Of a stretch of 64,000 nucleotides of DNA, positions 7,774 through 16,323 are shown one piece after another. The notes below the pieces were generated by a model. That model saw nothing but the letters and a program-made list of their open reading frames with translations. It was not told the DNA's origin and did no database searches. Source of the stretch: Maritimibacter dapengensis (GTDB lineage: Bacteria > Pseudomonadota > Alphaproteobacteria > Rhodobacterales > Rhodobacteraceae); NCBI RefSeq assembly GCF_019218265.1, contig NZ_JAHUZE010000001.1, positions 620,001 through 684,000 on the forward strand, in the 5' to 3' direction. A program made the position numbers and the translations under genes. The stretch's first letter is position 1; the number at the start of each line of letters is the position of its first letter.

Positions 7774-8877
7774 ATGAACCAACTGACGCCGAAAGTGACG
7801 CCTGCGCCCGATATGGACGCAGCGCGGGATGCTCTTGATACGCTGCGCGACTGGGCGCGGTCTGCGACGCCGGAAGAGGTGGCGGCGCTCGATCCTGCCG
7901 TGTCCCGGCTTCTGCCTGAAAGCGCGGTTTCGAATTACCCGGCCCTGAGTCGCAGCTACCCCCATGATTTCGAGGTCACGCCAGACTACAAGGCGAGCCT
8001 GCCGGACCTGCAAAACGGACCCGCCTCGCTTATCCAGGGTGAAAAGCAGGAAATTCAGCATGTCGGGATTTCCAACTTTCGCCTGCCGCTGCGGTATCGG
8101 ACGCGCGACAACGGTGATCTGCAATTGGAGACGAGTGTCACCGGGACGGTGAGCCTCGAGGCCGAGAAGAAGGGCATCAATATGAGCCGCATCATGCGCT
8201 CGTTCTATGCCCATGCGGACGAGACGTTTTCCTTCGAGGTGATCGAGGCGGCGCTGGACGATTACAAGAACGATCTGGAGAGCCTCGACGCGCGGATCGA
8301 GATGTCTTTTTCCTTCCCTATGAGGGTCAAGAGCCTGCGGTCTGGGCTGGAGGGCTATCAGTATTACAACATTGCGCTTGAGCTTTTCGAAGCCGAGGGC
8401 GTGCGCCGCAAGTTCATGCATCTCGACTACGTGTACTCGTCGACGTGCCCCTGTTCTCTTGAGTTGAGCGAACATGCTCGTCAGTCGCGCGGCCAGCTTG
8501 CCACGCCGCACAGCCAACGGTCGGTCGCGCGGGTGTCCGTGGAATTGGCACCGGATCAGTGCTGTCTGTGGTTCGAAGACCTGATCGACCTGTGCCGGGC
8601 CGCCGTGCCGACCGAGACGCAGGTGATGGTCAAGCGCGAGGACGAACAGGCCTTCGCAGAGTTGAACGCCGCCAACCCGATCTTCGTCGAAGATGCCGCG
8701 CGGCTGTTCACCGAGCAGTTCAAGGCCGACCCGCGGATCGGCGATTTCCGGGTGGTCGCGAGCCATCAGGAGAGCCTGCACAGCCATGACGCCGTGTCGA
8801 TCCTGACCGAGGGCGAAACCTTCCGGGCTCAGTCGCTCGACCCGAAACTGTTCGCGACGTTGATCCACGTCGGTTAA
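7774..8877 (+). CDS. folE2: GTP cyclohydrolase FolE2 (type IB)
   Basis: A 367-residue type IB GTP cyclohydrolase, which makes dihydroneopterin triphosphate, the first step of folate synthesis. The family motifs are present: VGISNFRLPL, a conserved Glu-rich centre, and the metal/catalytic segment STCPCS with C225. FolE2 works with metals other than zinc, and some bacteria use it as a zinc-independent backup. I see no Zur-like operator upstream. GGGAGG at 7759-7766 serves the ATG. folB and folP of the same pathway lie 19 kb away in this window, and no folE1 is present. Confidence 0.95.
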   Translation: MNQLTPKVTPAPDMDAARDALDTLRDWARSATPEEVAALDPAVSRLLPESAVSNYPALSRSYPHDFEVTPDYKASLPDLQNGPASLIQGEKQEIQHVGISNFRLPLRYRTRDNGDLQLETSVTGTVSLEAEKKGINMSRIMRSFYAHADETFSFEVIEAALDDYKNDLESLDARIEMSFSFPMRVKSLRSGLEGYQYYNIALELFEAEGVRRKFMHLDYVYSSTCPCSLELSEHARQSRGQLATPHSQRSVARVSVELAPDQCCLWFEDLIDLCRAAVPTETQVMVKREDEQAFAELNAANPIFVEDAARLFTEQFKADPRIGDFRVVASHQESLHSHDAVSILTEGETFRAQSLDPKLFATLIHVG

Positions 8878-8907
8878 CGAGCCGCGTATCAGGGCGCGCC
8901 CGTTTGC

Positions 8908-8925
8908 GTGCGGACTTCGCCGCAC
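8908..8925 (+). terminator. Weak hairpin after folE2
   Basis: GTGCGG at 8908-8913 pairs with CCGCAC at 8920-8925 around ACTTCG. A T-rich stretch starts about 10 bases later instead of at once, so this is only a possible terminator. Confidence 0.35.
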
Positions 8926-8987
8926 CCCTAAAATTTTCTCTTTCACTTTAAGTGGATATTTCACTTGGACCTGTATGACCGGGTCGA

Positions 8988-11453
8988 TTGGTGCAAGAGA
9001 TATTGGGGGGCCATTTGGCCGAACGGTCGGGATACCTCATCACGCCGAATGCTGGCGGTGGCTACGATGTCGGCGGGACCGAGTTCGTTTTCGATGAGCT
9101 CGACTACCAGCCTGTGTCTAGCGGAACCATCAATTATCCGACGACATTCGGCTTGATTCACGGTGTCGCCTATGACGTGGGCGGAATATATTACTTCGTG
9201 CCGGACGACCCCTTGCCTGCGGCGCCGAGCGAAGCTGCCAGCATCGTCGATATAGATTTCCCGCTGCATGGTAACGCCTGGGATGAGACGATCAGCGCGC
9301 CGGACGGGGACGGGCACATATTATACTCCGGCCCGTCGACGAGTGGCACGGGGTCCGGTTCGGACACGATCATCGGCGGTGCTGGAGCGGACCATATCTT
9401 CGTCGGAGATGGCGACGATGCGGTGATGGCGGGCGAAGGCGACGACATCATCGGGGGCTGGACCGCCGGCACGTCCGGCGACAATACGTTGTCTGGGGAA
9501 GGTGGCGACGACCAGATCATCGGGGGCACCGGAAACGACACGATCCATGGGGGTGACGGGGACGACACGCTTTCCGGAAGCGCCGGCAGCGATACGCTTC
9601 ATGGCGAGGAAGGTTCGGACCTGTTTCTTGTGACGGACGACCACCAAAGGACCGATGTCCACGGTGGCGATACCGGGACGGATTTCGATGAAATCGCGTT
9701 CGCGACCTATCTTTCGTCATCGCCGGTCGTGGTCACGTTTTCAGGTGACGGGGATGGTCACTATTCCTTCACACAGACAGACGGCTTCGGCGACTTCACA
9801 GGCGTCGAAGCGATTTACGGCACCGGGTTCGACGACCTTCTCAACGCGTCGCTGTCTCAGGTCGGGCGGGAGCTTAGAGGTGGCGCGGGCGACGATTACA
9901 TCCAAGGCGGATCGGGGGGCGACGCGCTTTATGGCGGGGCTGGAAATGACACGCTGATCGGCGGTGGTCAGGTTGTCAGCGGTGCCAACCTGATCGAGAA
10001 CGGATCGTTCGAAGACGTGTCAGGCATGACAGCGCAGACCTACGGCTTTCGCGGGGACGGTTCGGCACCGGGATGGACCGAAACCAGTGGTTTCGACGTG
10101 GACTTTCATGGCGATGGGCGCAATGGCATCGACGCGACCGACGGGTCCTACTGGCTCGATATGGAGGGGAATGGCGGCGAGAACCTGAGCATCTGGCAGG
10201 ATGTTGGTGGCATCGTCGAGGGCGACACCTACTTGCTTCGGTTCGACGTGGCAGACTTTGCCTCAGTCGATGACAATTCGGCACTCGATAACAGGGTCGA
10301 GGTGGTTTGGAACGGGCAGCGGATCGCGCTCGTCGACCCGCCGGACGGGGATTGGGACACCTTCGAATTCGTTCTGACCGGAGGCGACGGCTCGAACCGG
10401 ATCGAGTTCCGAGGGTCCGGCGCTGCGGACGCTGCGGGGGCGTCTATCGACAATGTCCGGCTATTCGCCGTGCAACCGACATCGGACGGCAACGACGTGC
10501 TGGACGGTGGCGACGGTGACGATGTGATCCTGGCGGGCGGGGGAACCGATACGATCACCGGCGGGGCCGGCGACGATACGTTCGCGTTCAAGGATGGCGA
10601 CGGCACCAATGTCATTACCGACTTCGACATGGGCGACGACGATGCGGATGGGTTCACGAATGACCAGCTCGATTTCTCGGGCCTGACAGACCCGGATGGC
10701 GAAACGGTCGAGACATGGGACATGGACGTGACGGACGACGGGTCCGGCAATGCTCTGCTGACCTTTGACGACGGAACCACTGTGACGCTTATGGGTGTGG
10801 CACCTGCGGCGTTGAACGGCGGGACGCTCTATTCCATGGGCGTGCCGTGTTTCGTCTCCGGCACGCGCATCGCCACACCGCACGGAGAGGTCCGGGTCGA
10901 GGATCTGAGACCGGGTGACCAAGTGTGCGGCGCGGACGGTGCGGTGGTCGAGGTTATTTGGTGCGGATCCAGTACCTTGGGGCCCGAGGCGCTTGCTGTC
11001 CGAGAGGATCTGAGGCCGATCTGCCTGAGGCCGGGGACGCTCGGGAACCGATACGAACTTCGGGTGTCGCCCCAGCACAGGATCGTGCTGCCGGAGAAGG
11101 ATGGGCGACCAGCGGGGCTGATTCCGGCGCGCTGGCTTGCGGAGGAGGGGGATGGCCGCTTTCGGGTCGCGCTGGGCATGGCGCGTGTCACCTATTATCA
11201 CCTGCTTCTCACGCGCCACGCGGTCCTGCTGAGCGACGGCGCATTGAGTGAGAGTTTCTATCCCGGCCCGCAGGCTCTGATCGCTCTGGACCGCGTGGCG
11301 CGACGCGCGCTGTTCGATGTGCTGCCGGATTTGGCGCGGATCGTCACGGATGAAGACGTTCTGACATACTACGGGCCATTGGCACTGCCGGAGCTCGATC
11401 GTGCGACTGCGAAGCGACTGATCGCCACGTTGTCTCGCCCTGTTGCGGCCTAG
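8988..11453 (+). CDS. RTX-repeat protein with C-terminal Hint domain
   Basis: A protein of about 820 residues without a classical signal peptide, as expected of type I secretion substrates. Residues about 120-215 and again about 290-330 and 500-540 carry GGxGxDxx nonapeptides, which bind calcium once outside the cell. Between them, residues about 334-495 form a jelly-roll-like module starting NLIENGSFED, similar to DUF642/carbohydrate-binding modules (tentative). From C621 (VPCFVSGTRI) a Hint domain begins, with VEDLRPGDQV and a later SPQHRIVL segment; Hint domains self-process in inteins and hedgehog. The start is uncertain: TTG 8988, GTG 8991 and TTG 9015 are all in frame and none has a convincing ribosome-binding site. 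No type I transporter lies nearby. Confidence 0.88.
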   Translation: MVQEILGGHLAERSGYLITPNAGGGYDVGGTEFVFDELDYQPVSSGTINYPTTFGLIHGVAYDVGGIYYFVPDDPLPAAPSEAASIVDIDFPLHGNAWDETISAPDGDGHILYSGPSTSGTGSGSDTIIGGAGADHIFVGDGDDAVMAGEGDDIIGGWTAGTSGDNTLSGEGGDDQIIGGTGNDTIHGGDGDDTLSGSAGSDTLHGEEGSDLFLVTDDHQRTDVHGGDTGTDFDEIAFATYLSSSPVVVTFSGDGDGHYSFTQTDGFGDFTGVEAIYGTGFDDLLNASLSQVGRELRGGAGDDYIQGGSGGDALYGGAGNDTLIGGGQVVSGANLIENGSFEDVSGMTAQTYGFRGDGSAPGWTETSGFDVDFHGDGRNGIDATDGSYWLDMEGNGGENLSIWQDVGGIVEGDTYLLRFDVADFASVDDNSALDNRVEVVWNGQRIALVDPPDGDWDTFEFVLTGGDGSNRIEFRGSGAADAAGASIDNVRLFAVQPTSDGNDVLDGGDGDDVILAGGGTDTITGGAGDDTFAFKDGDGTNVITDFDMGDDDADGFTNDQLDFSGLTDPDGETVETWDMDVTDDGSGNALLTFDDGTTVTLMGVAPAALNGGTLYSMGVPCFVSGTRIATPHGEVRVEDLRPGDQVCGADGAVVEVIWCGSSTLGPEALAVREDLRPICLRPGTLGNRYELRVSPQHRIVLPEKDGRPAGLIPARWLAEEGDGRFRVALGMARVTYYHLLLTRHAVLLSDGALSESFYPGPQALIALDRVARRALFDVLPDLARIVTDEDVLTYYGPLALPELDRATAKRLIATLSRPVAA

Positions 11454-13048
11454 ATCGCCGCCGCGAAACTGTCGGCACGGGCCATGTTCCAGAATTTCGC
11501 GAAGGCCGGATGGGCGACGTCATGGTCCAGAAGCTCACCCGGCGCGATCCAGTCGTATTGTGACCGGGCCGAGCGGACCTCGCGCGAGTTGATGCGGATC
11601 ATCAGATGTTCGGGGGCGAGTTGGCGGGGGTGCTCCAGACCCGCCGCGCCGATGGTTTCGGCAAGCGCGCGCAGCGTGTTGGCGTGGAAATTCGCGACGC
11701 GGAGGTACTTGTCGGCAACGTGAAGCGCCTTGTAGCGGCCCGGATCCTGCGAGGTGACGCCAGTCGGGCAGTGGCCGGTGTGGCAAGCTTGTGCCTGAAT
11801 GCAGCCGATGGAGAACATGAAGCCCCGGCCCATGTTGCAGGTGTCGGCGCCGAGCGCGAAGGCACGGGCCATATCGAAGGCCGAGATGATCTTGGCGGAG
11901 GCGACGATGCGAACCCGGTCGCGCAGGCCCAGCCCGGTGAGCACGTTGTGGACCAGCATCAGCCCTTCGCGCAGGGGTGCACCGATGTGGTCGGCAAATT
12001 CGGCAGGGGCCGCGCCGGTGCCGCCTTCGGCGCCGTCCACGGTGATGAAATCTGGGGTGATGTCGGTTTCGATCATCGCCTTGCAGATCGCGAACACCTC
12101 CCACGGGTGGCCGACGCAGAGCTTTATGCCGACGGGCTTGCCGCCCGACATCTCGCGCAGGCGGGAGATGAAGTGGAGCATTTCGAGCGGTGTGGCGAAG
12201 GCGGAATGGGCGGCGGGCGACAGGCAGTCGACGCCCAGGGGCACGCCGCGCGCTTCTGCGATGGCCTCGGTCACCTTGGCGCCGGGAAGGATGCCGCCGT
12301 GGCCGGGTTTCGCTCCCTGGCTCAGCTTCACTTCGATCATCTTCACCTGGTCGGTGGTCGCGCGTTCCGTGAACTTGTCAGGGTCGAAGCGGCCCGAAGG
12401 GTCGCGCGCACCGAAATAGCCCGACCCGATCTGCCACACGAGGTCGCCGCCGTTGAGGTGATAGCGTGACACCGAACCTTCGCCGGTCGTCTGTGCAAAG
12501 CCGCCCTCGGCCGCGCCTTTGTTCAAGGCCTCGACGGCGTTCGGAGACAATGCACCGAAGGACATTCCGGAGACATTGAGCACCGATGCCGAATAGGGTT
12601 TCTCGCAGGTGCCTTCGCCGAAGGTGACGCGGAACGTGGCCGGGTCGGGGTGTTTCGGTTGCATCGAGTGGTTGATCCACTCATGGCCGACCTGATGCTG
12701 ATCGCGCAGAGAACCGAAAGGGCGCAGGCCCTCGAGCCCCTTGGACCGGCGGTAGACGAGGGCGCGCTGTTCGCGCGAGAACGGCACCTCTTCATGGTCG
12801 CTTTCGAGGAAGTACTGTCTGATCTCGGGGCGGATCGATTCCAGGAGGAACCGCATCCGGGCGAGGATCGGGTAGTTCTTCAACACCGCGCGTTTTGTCT
12901 GGATCAGGTCGTAGGTGCCGATTGCGACGCCGACCGCGGCAAGGGCGGCGATGATCCCGCCCCAGAAGGGAAACCGCAGCGCCAGCAGGATGCCGGCGGG
13001 CAGAGCGACGAGGCAAAGCACGAACGGCAGGTAGCGGATATTTCGCAT
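11450..13048 (-). CDS. GltB-like FMN-binding glutamate synthase family protein, membrane-anchored
   Basis: A 532-residue protein beginning MRNIRYLPFVLC with one or two N-terminal membrane helices, followed by the FMN-binding TIM-barrel domain of glutamate synthase. Recognisable blocks are NVSGMSFGALSPNAVEAL, SQGAKPGHGGILPGAKV, DGAEGGTGAAPAEFADH and a cysteine cluster CIQAQACHTGHCPTGV. The glutaminase domain of true GltB is absent. Members of this stand-alone family are oxidoreductases of uncertain substrate; some relatives act in N-methylglutamate metabolism, but the partner genes are not here. The stop codon shares CTAG with the RTX/Hint gene on the other strand. Confidence 0.88.
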   Translation of the reverse strand: MRNIRYLPFVLCLVALPAGILLALRFPFWGGIIAALAAVGVAIGTYDLIQTKRAVLKNYPILARMRFLLESIRPEIRQYFLESDHEEVPFSREQRALVYRRSKGLEGLRPFGSLRDQHQVGHEWINHSMQPKHPDPATFRVTFGEGTCEKPYSASVLNVSGMSFGALSPNAVEALNKGAAEGGFAQTTGEGSVSRYHLNGGDLVWQIGSGYFGARDPSGRFDPDKFTERATTDQVKMIEVKLSQGAKPGHGGILPGAKVTEAIAEARGVPLGVDCLSPAAHSAFATPLEMLHFISRLREMSGGKPVGIKLCVGHPWEVFAICKAMIETDITPDFITVDGAEGGTGAAPAEFADHIGAPLREGLMLVHNVLTGLGLRDRVRIVASAKIISAFDMARAFALGADTCNMGRGFMFSIGCIQAQACHTGHCPTGVTSQDPGRYKALHVADKYLRVANFHANTLRALAETIGAAGLEHPRQLAPEHLMIRINSREVRSARSQYDWIAPGELLDHDVAHPAFAKFWNMARADSFAAAI

Positions 13049-13204
13049 GGGCAGGCTCCTCCCTCCCGCATGTCTCGGAATGCGGATGCTCCTTCCCTGG
13101 CTCATGTCAGCGTGGCCGCTCAGGGCTTTGCCTGTCAAGGCTGGGGTGGATCCGGGGCCGATGCGGCTTGACACTCTCGCCGCGCAAGGCCAACGCTCTC
13201 ATCC

Positions 13205-14653
13205 ATGTTCGACATGCGCCCCGTCGTTTATGTGATCGGTTTGCTCGTCACCTTTCTCGGGGTGACGATGCTTGTCCCGATGGTCGTGGACCTGTTCTTC
13301 GGACGACCGGACTGGGCGGTTTTCCTGCAAAGCGCGGTAATCTCGATCGTGTTTGGTTCGGCCATGGCAATTGCGACCGCGAACGGGGTCGGGCAGGGGC
13401 TGACCATTCAGCAGACATTCCTGCTCACCACGCTGGTGTGGGTGGCGCTGCCGGCCTTCGGCGCGCTGCCGTTCATCTTCGGCGAGATCCAGGCGCGGCC
13501 CGTGGATGCTTTGTTCGAGGCGATGTCGGGGCTGACGACGACCGGCTCCACCGTGTTCTCGGGGCTGGATGCGATGCCCGAGGGGCTGTTGGTCTGGCGC
13601 TCGATGCTGCAATGGTTCGGCGGGATCGGGATCATCGTCGTCGCGATGGTGTTCCTGCCCGAATTGCGCGTCGGCGGGATGCAGATTTTCCGCTCCGAAG
13701 CCTTCGACACGATGGGCAAGGTGCTGCCCCGTGCGGCCGAGATCGCGGGGCAGATCGTGTGGATTTACCTCGGGCTCACGCTTTTGAACATGATCGCCTA
13801 TCTCGCGGTCGGCATGACGCCGTTCGATGCGGTGAACCACGCGCTCACAACGATGTCGACGGGCGGGTTCTCGACCCATGATGCGAGTTTCGGGGTCTAT
13901 CAGGGACTGCCGGAATACGTCGCCGCGATCTTCATGGTGCTCGCCTCGCTGCCTTTCGTGCGATACATCCAGCTGGTCGCGGGGACCGCGCAGCCGTTTT
14001 TCCGCGACAGCCAGATCCGTGCCTATCTGATGGTGATTTTCGCGGTGACGATCACGATGACGCTTTACCGGCTGGTGGCGAACGGGGATCACCTTGAACA
14101 CGGGTTCCGCGAAGGGATTTTCAACGTTACCTCGATCATTTCCGGCACCGGCTATGCCAGCGTGGATTACCAACTGTGGGGGACGTTCCCGGTGGTGGCG
14201 TTCTTCTTCCTCGGCCTGATCGGGGGTTGCGCGGGGTCGACCGCCTGTTCGGTCAAGATTTTCCGCTACCAGATTCTCATCACCGCGATCCGCGCGCGCA
14301 TTCAGCAGATCTTCGCGCCGCATGGCGTGTTCACGCCCCGGTTCGAGGGACGGCCGATTTCCGAGGCGGTTCTGTCGTCGGTGATGGCGTTTTTCGTGCT
14401 GTTCGTGGTGTCGATGGGGCTGCTCGCCGTGGCGCTCAGCCTCACCGGGCTGGACATGGTGACGTCGCTCTCCGGCGCGGCGACGGCGATTGCCAATATC
14501 GGCCCGGGACTTGGCGACACGATCGGGCCCGCGGGCAATTTCGCGTCGCTCAACGATGCGGCGAAATGGATGCTGACCGCGGCGATGCTTGTCGGGCGGC
14601 TTGAATTGCTGTCGGTTTACGTGCTGTTCACAGTGCGATTCTGGAGGGGATGA
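13205..14653 (+). CDS. trkH: Trk/Ktr potassium uptake protein TrkH
   Basis: A 482-residue membrane protein with the fourfold helix-pore-helix layout of SKT transporters. The pore loops are visible as MSGLTTTGSTVF, TTMSTGGFSTHD, SGTGYASVDY and a final NIGPGLGD. It would form the translocating subunit for potassium, working with a TrkA-type NAD-binding protein that is not encoded here. The ATG at 13205 (MFDMRPVVYV) was kept, with ATG 13214 as an alternative. The gene overlaps the following PLP-enzyme gene by ATGA, an unexpected pairing. Confidence 0.93.
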   Translation: MFDMRPVVYVIGLLVTFLGVTMLVPMVVDLFFGRPDWAVFLQSAVISIVFGSAMAIATANGVGQGLTIQQTFLLTTLVWVALPAFGALPFIFGEIQARPVDALFEAMSGLTTTGSTVFSGLDAMPEGLLVWRSMLQWFGGIGIIVVAMVFLPELRVGGMQIFRSEAFDTMGKVLPRAAEIAGQIVWIYLGLTLLNMIAYLAVGMTPFDAVNHALTTMSTGGFSTHDASFGVYQGLPEYVAAIFMVLASLPFVRYIQLVAGTAQPFFRDSQIRAYLMVIFAVTITMTLYRLVANGDHLEHGFREGIFNVTSIISGTGYASVDYQLWGTFPVVAFFFLGLIGGCAGSTACSVKIFRYQILITAIRARIQQIFAPHGVFTPRFEGRPISEAVLSSVMAFFVLFVVSMGLLAVALSLTGLDMVTSLSGAATAIANIGPGLGDTIGPAGNFASLNDAAKWMLTAAMLVGRLELLSVYVLFTVRFWRG

Positions 14654-15765
14654 TGATGTCGGATCGGGACGATGAACTGGCCGCGAAGCTGGTGCATCTG
14701 AGGGGCGAGGGGCTGGAGAAGGGCGATCCGCTCGCGCTGCCGCTGACGCTCACGTCGATGTATCACCTGCCGGGCGATCCCGCGCCGGGCGTGCCGGGTT
14801 ACGGTCGTGCCGAGAACCCGACGTGGGAGGCGCTGGAAGCTGCGCTGAGCCTGATCGAGGACGCGCCCGCGCTGGCGTTTCCTTCCGGCATGGCGGCGAT
14901 CTCGGCGGCGCTGTTCGCCGTGGTCAAGGCAGGCGACCGGATCGTGATCCCGACCGACGGATACTACACCACGCGGCTACTGGCGGATCGGTTCCTTGCC
15001 AAGCTCGGCGTCACTGTCGTGACGCGCCCGACGCTGGACATGGCCAGGGGCGGGTTCGAAGGCGTGGCGCTGGTTTTTCTGGAAACGCCGTCTAATCCGG
15101 GGCTGGACGTCTGTGACCTTGCGGGCCTTTGCGAGGCGGTGCGCGCGGCGGGTGGTGTCAGCATCGTGGACAACACGACCATGACACCATTCGGTCAGCG
15201 CCCGTTGGAGCTTGGTGCCGACGTGGTGGTGGCCTCCGACACGAAAGCACCGGGAGGGCATTCCGACGTGCTGATGGGCCATGTGGCGTCACGCGATGCG
15301 GCGTTTATGGAAGAGGTCGCGGCGTGGCGAAAGCTGGCGGGCGGCATTCCGGGGCCGTTTGAGGCGTGGATGCTGCATCGCTCGCTCGAAACCCTGCCGC
15401 TGCGTTTCGAGCGCATGTGCGACAGTGCTGAGGTGATCGCGGCGCGGCTGGCCGAGCATCCGGCGGTCAGAAACCTGCGTTACCCCGGTCTCGCGGATGA
15501 CCCGGCGCATCTGATGGCAAAGGCGCAGATGACGCGGTTCGGCTTCCTGATCGGGCTTGAACTCGAGAGTGCCGATGCCGCCGAGCGGTTCATCAACGGA
15601 TGCGGGCTGCTGGCCGCTGCGACGTCGTTCGGTGGGGTTCATTCCAGCGCCGAGCGCCGCGCCCGTTGGGGCGATGACGTGGCGGAGGGGTTCGTGCGGT
15701 TGTCGGTCGGGACCGAACCGGTGGAGGCGCTTTGGGCCGCGTTGGACGCCGCGTTGCGGGGTTAG
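14650..15765 (+). CDS. Cys/Met-metabolism PLP-dependent enzyme, cystathionine gamma-synthase/lyase-like
   Basis: A 371-residue paralogue of the MetZ/cystathionine lyase family. It has YGRAENPTWEALE, the FPSGMAAISA phosphate-binding motif, VDNTTMTPFGQRPLELGADVVV and the PLP lysine K199 in SDTKAPGGHSDVLMG. The lysine context differs from the usual STTK of MetB/MetC/MetZ, so substrate choice may have shifted. The start overlaps trkH by four bases, implying translational coupling. The stop overlaps the convergent P-loop gene by four bases. Possible roles are cystathionine or homocysteine cleavage; the sequence does not decide. Confidence 0.82.
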   Translation: MMMSDRDDELAAKLVHLRGEGLEKGDPLALPLTLTSMYHLPGDPAPGVPGYGRAENPTWEALEAALSLIEDAPALAFPSGMAAISAALFAVVKAGDRIVIPTDGYYTTRLLADRFLAKLGVTVVTRPTLDMARGGFEGVALVFLETPSNPGLDVCDLAGLCEAVRAAGGVSIVDNTTMTPFGQRPLELGADVVVASDTKAPGGHSDVLMGHVASRDAAFMEEVAAWRKLAGGIPGPFEAWMLHRSLETLPLRFERMCDSAEVIAARLAEHPAVRNLRYPGLADDPAHLMAKAQMTRFGFLIGLELESADAAERFINGCGLLAAATSFGGVHSSAERRARWGDDVAEGFVRLSVGTEPVEALWAALDAALRG

Positions 15766-16256
15766 CCGGAGGCGTGATGCCGGATGGTGAAACCTTCATC
15801 CTCGGACGGGATCGAGAAATACGCCGCGAGCCTGTCGAATTGTTCATCCGTCACCGAGAACGCATGATTGCCTGACGCGTTTCGGGCACGCAGCCGGGCC
15901 TTGCAGACATCATCGGCCACGTCGAGCAAATGCAATTCATGCGCCGCGCCGGACGTGTCGATGATGCCGCGCATCCATTGGCGGGTCTCTTTGGTGTTCG
16001 CGGGGAAATCCAGAACGACGCACAGACCCGCGCCCAGAAGCTCGACGATATGCGGCGCCATGACCGCGCGCAGTTTTGCGGAGACATGGGCGTAGTCTTT
16101 CAGCGTTTCCATCTGTTCGCCGAAGAGCGCCGAGAGCCACGCATCTTCGGACAAGAGGACGGTGTGCGGCGCGTCGGCAAGCTGTGCGGCCAATGTCGAC
16201 TTGCCCGAGGCGGCCTTGCCGCAAAGGAGGTGAAGAACGGGTGCATCAGTGGTCAT
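15762..16256 (-). CDS. Small P-loop kinase/ATPase (AAA/zeta-like)
   Basis: A 164-residue protein beginning MTTDAPVLHLLCGKAASGKST, so the Walker A motif lies at residues 13-21. A strand VVLDFPAN follows, where related enzymes place an Asp for metal or substrate, and LRARNASGNHAF resembles the arginine lid of small-molecule kinases. This type of protein includes zeta-toxin-like, gluconokinase-like and predicted kinase proteins. No antitoxin-like gene lies next to it, which argues against a toxin. It is separated from the upstream minus-strand gene by a terminator. Confidence 0.75.
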   Translation of the reverse strand: MTTDAPVLHLLCGKAASGKSTLAAQLADAPHTVLLSEDAWLSALFGEQMETLKDYAHVSAKLRAVMAPHIVELLGAGLCVVLDFPANTKETRQWMRGIIDTSGAAHELHLLDVADDVCKARLRARNASGNHAFSVTDEQFDRLAAYFSIPSEDEGFTIRHHASG

Positions 16257-16278
16257 GGGCGGGGCGCCTCTGAACGAA

Positions 16279-16302
16279 AAAGGAGGGCCGGAGCCCTCCT
16301 TT
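16279..16302 (-). terminator. Intrinsic terminator after the protease-like gene
   Basis: A 10-base perfect stem (AAAGGAGGGC at 16279-16288 with GCCCTCCTTT at 16293-16302), loop CGGA. Read on the minus strand it is followed by a run of T, and it lies 22 bases beyond the stop of the gene at 16324. Confidence 0.85.
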
Positions 16303-16323
16303 CGGTATCCGTTTCGGTTCGGC

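Noticed and set aside
7504-8964. 486-codon minus-strand frame opposite folE2
   Set aside because: It spans folE2 and the end of metZ antisense; shadow composition.
9360-9640. Tandem repeats in the RTX gene considered as a DNA repeat array
   Set aside because: The periodicity is the nine-residue calcium-binding repeat of the protein.
15762-16256. Zeta-toxin/antitoxin system
   Set aside because: The P-loop protein stands alone; no small antitoxin gene lies next to it, so a toxin role is unsupported.
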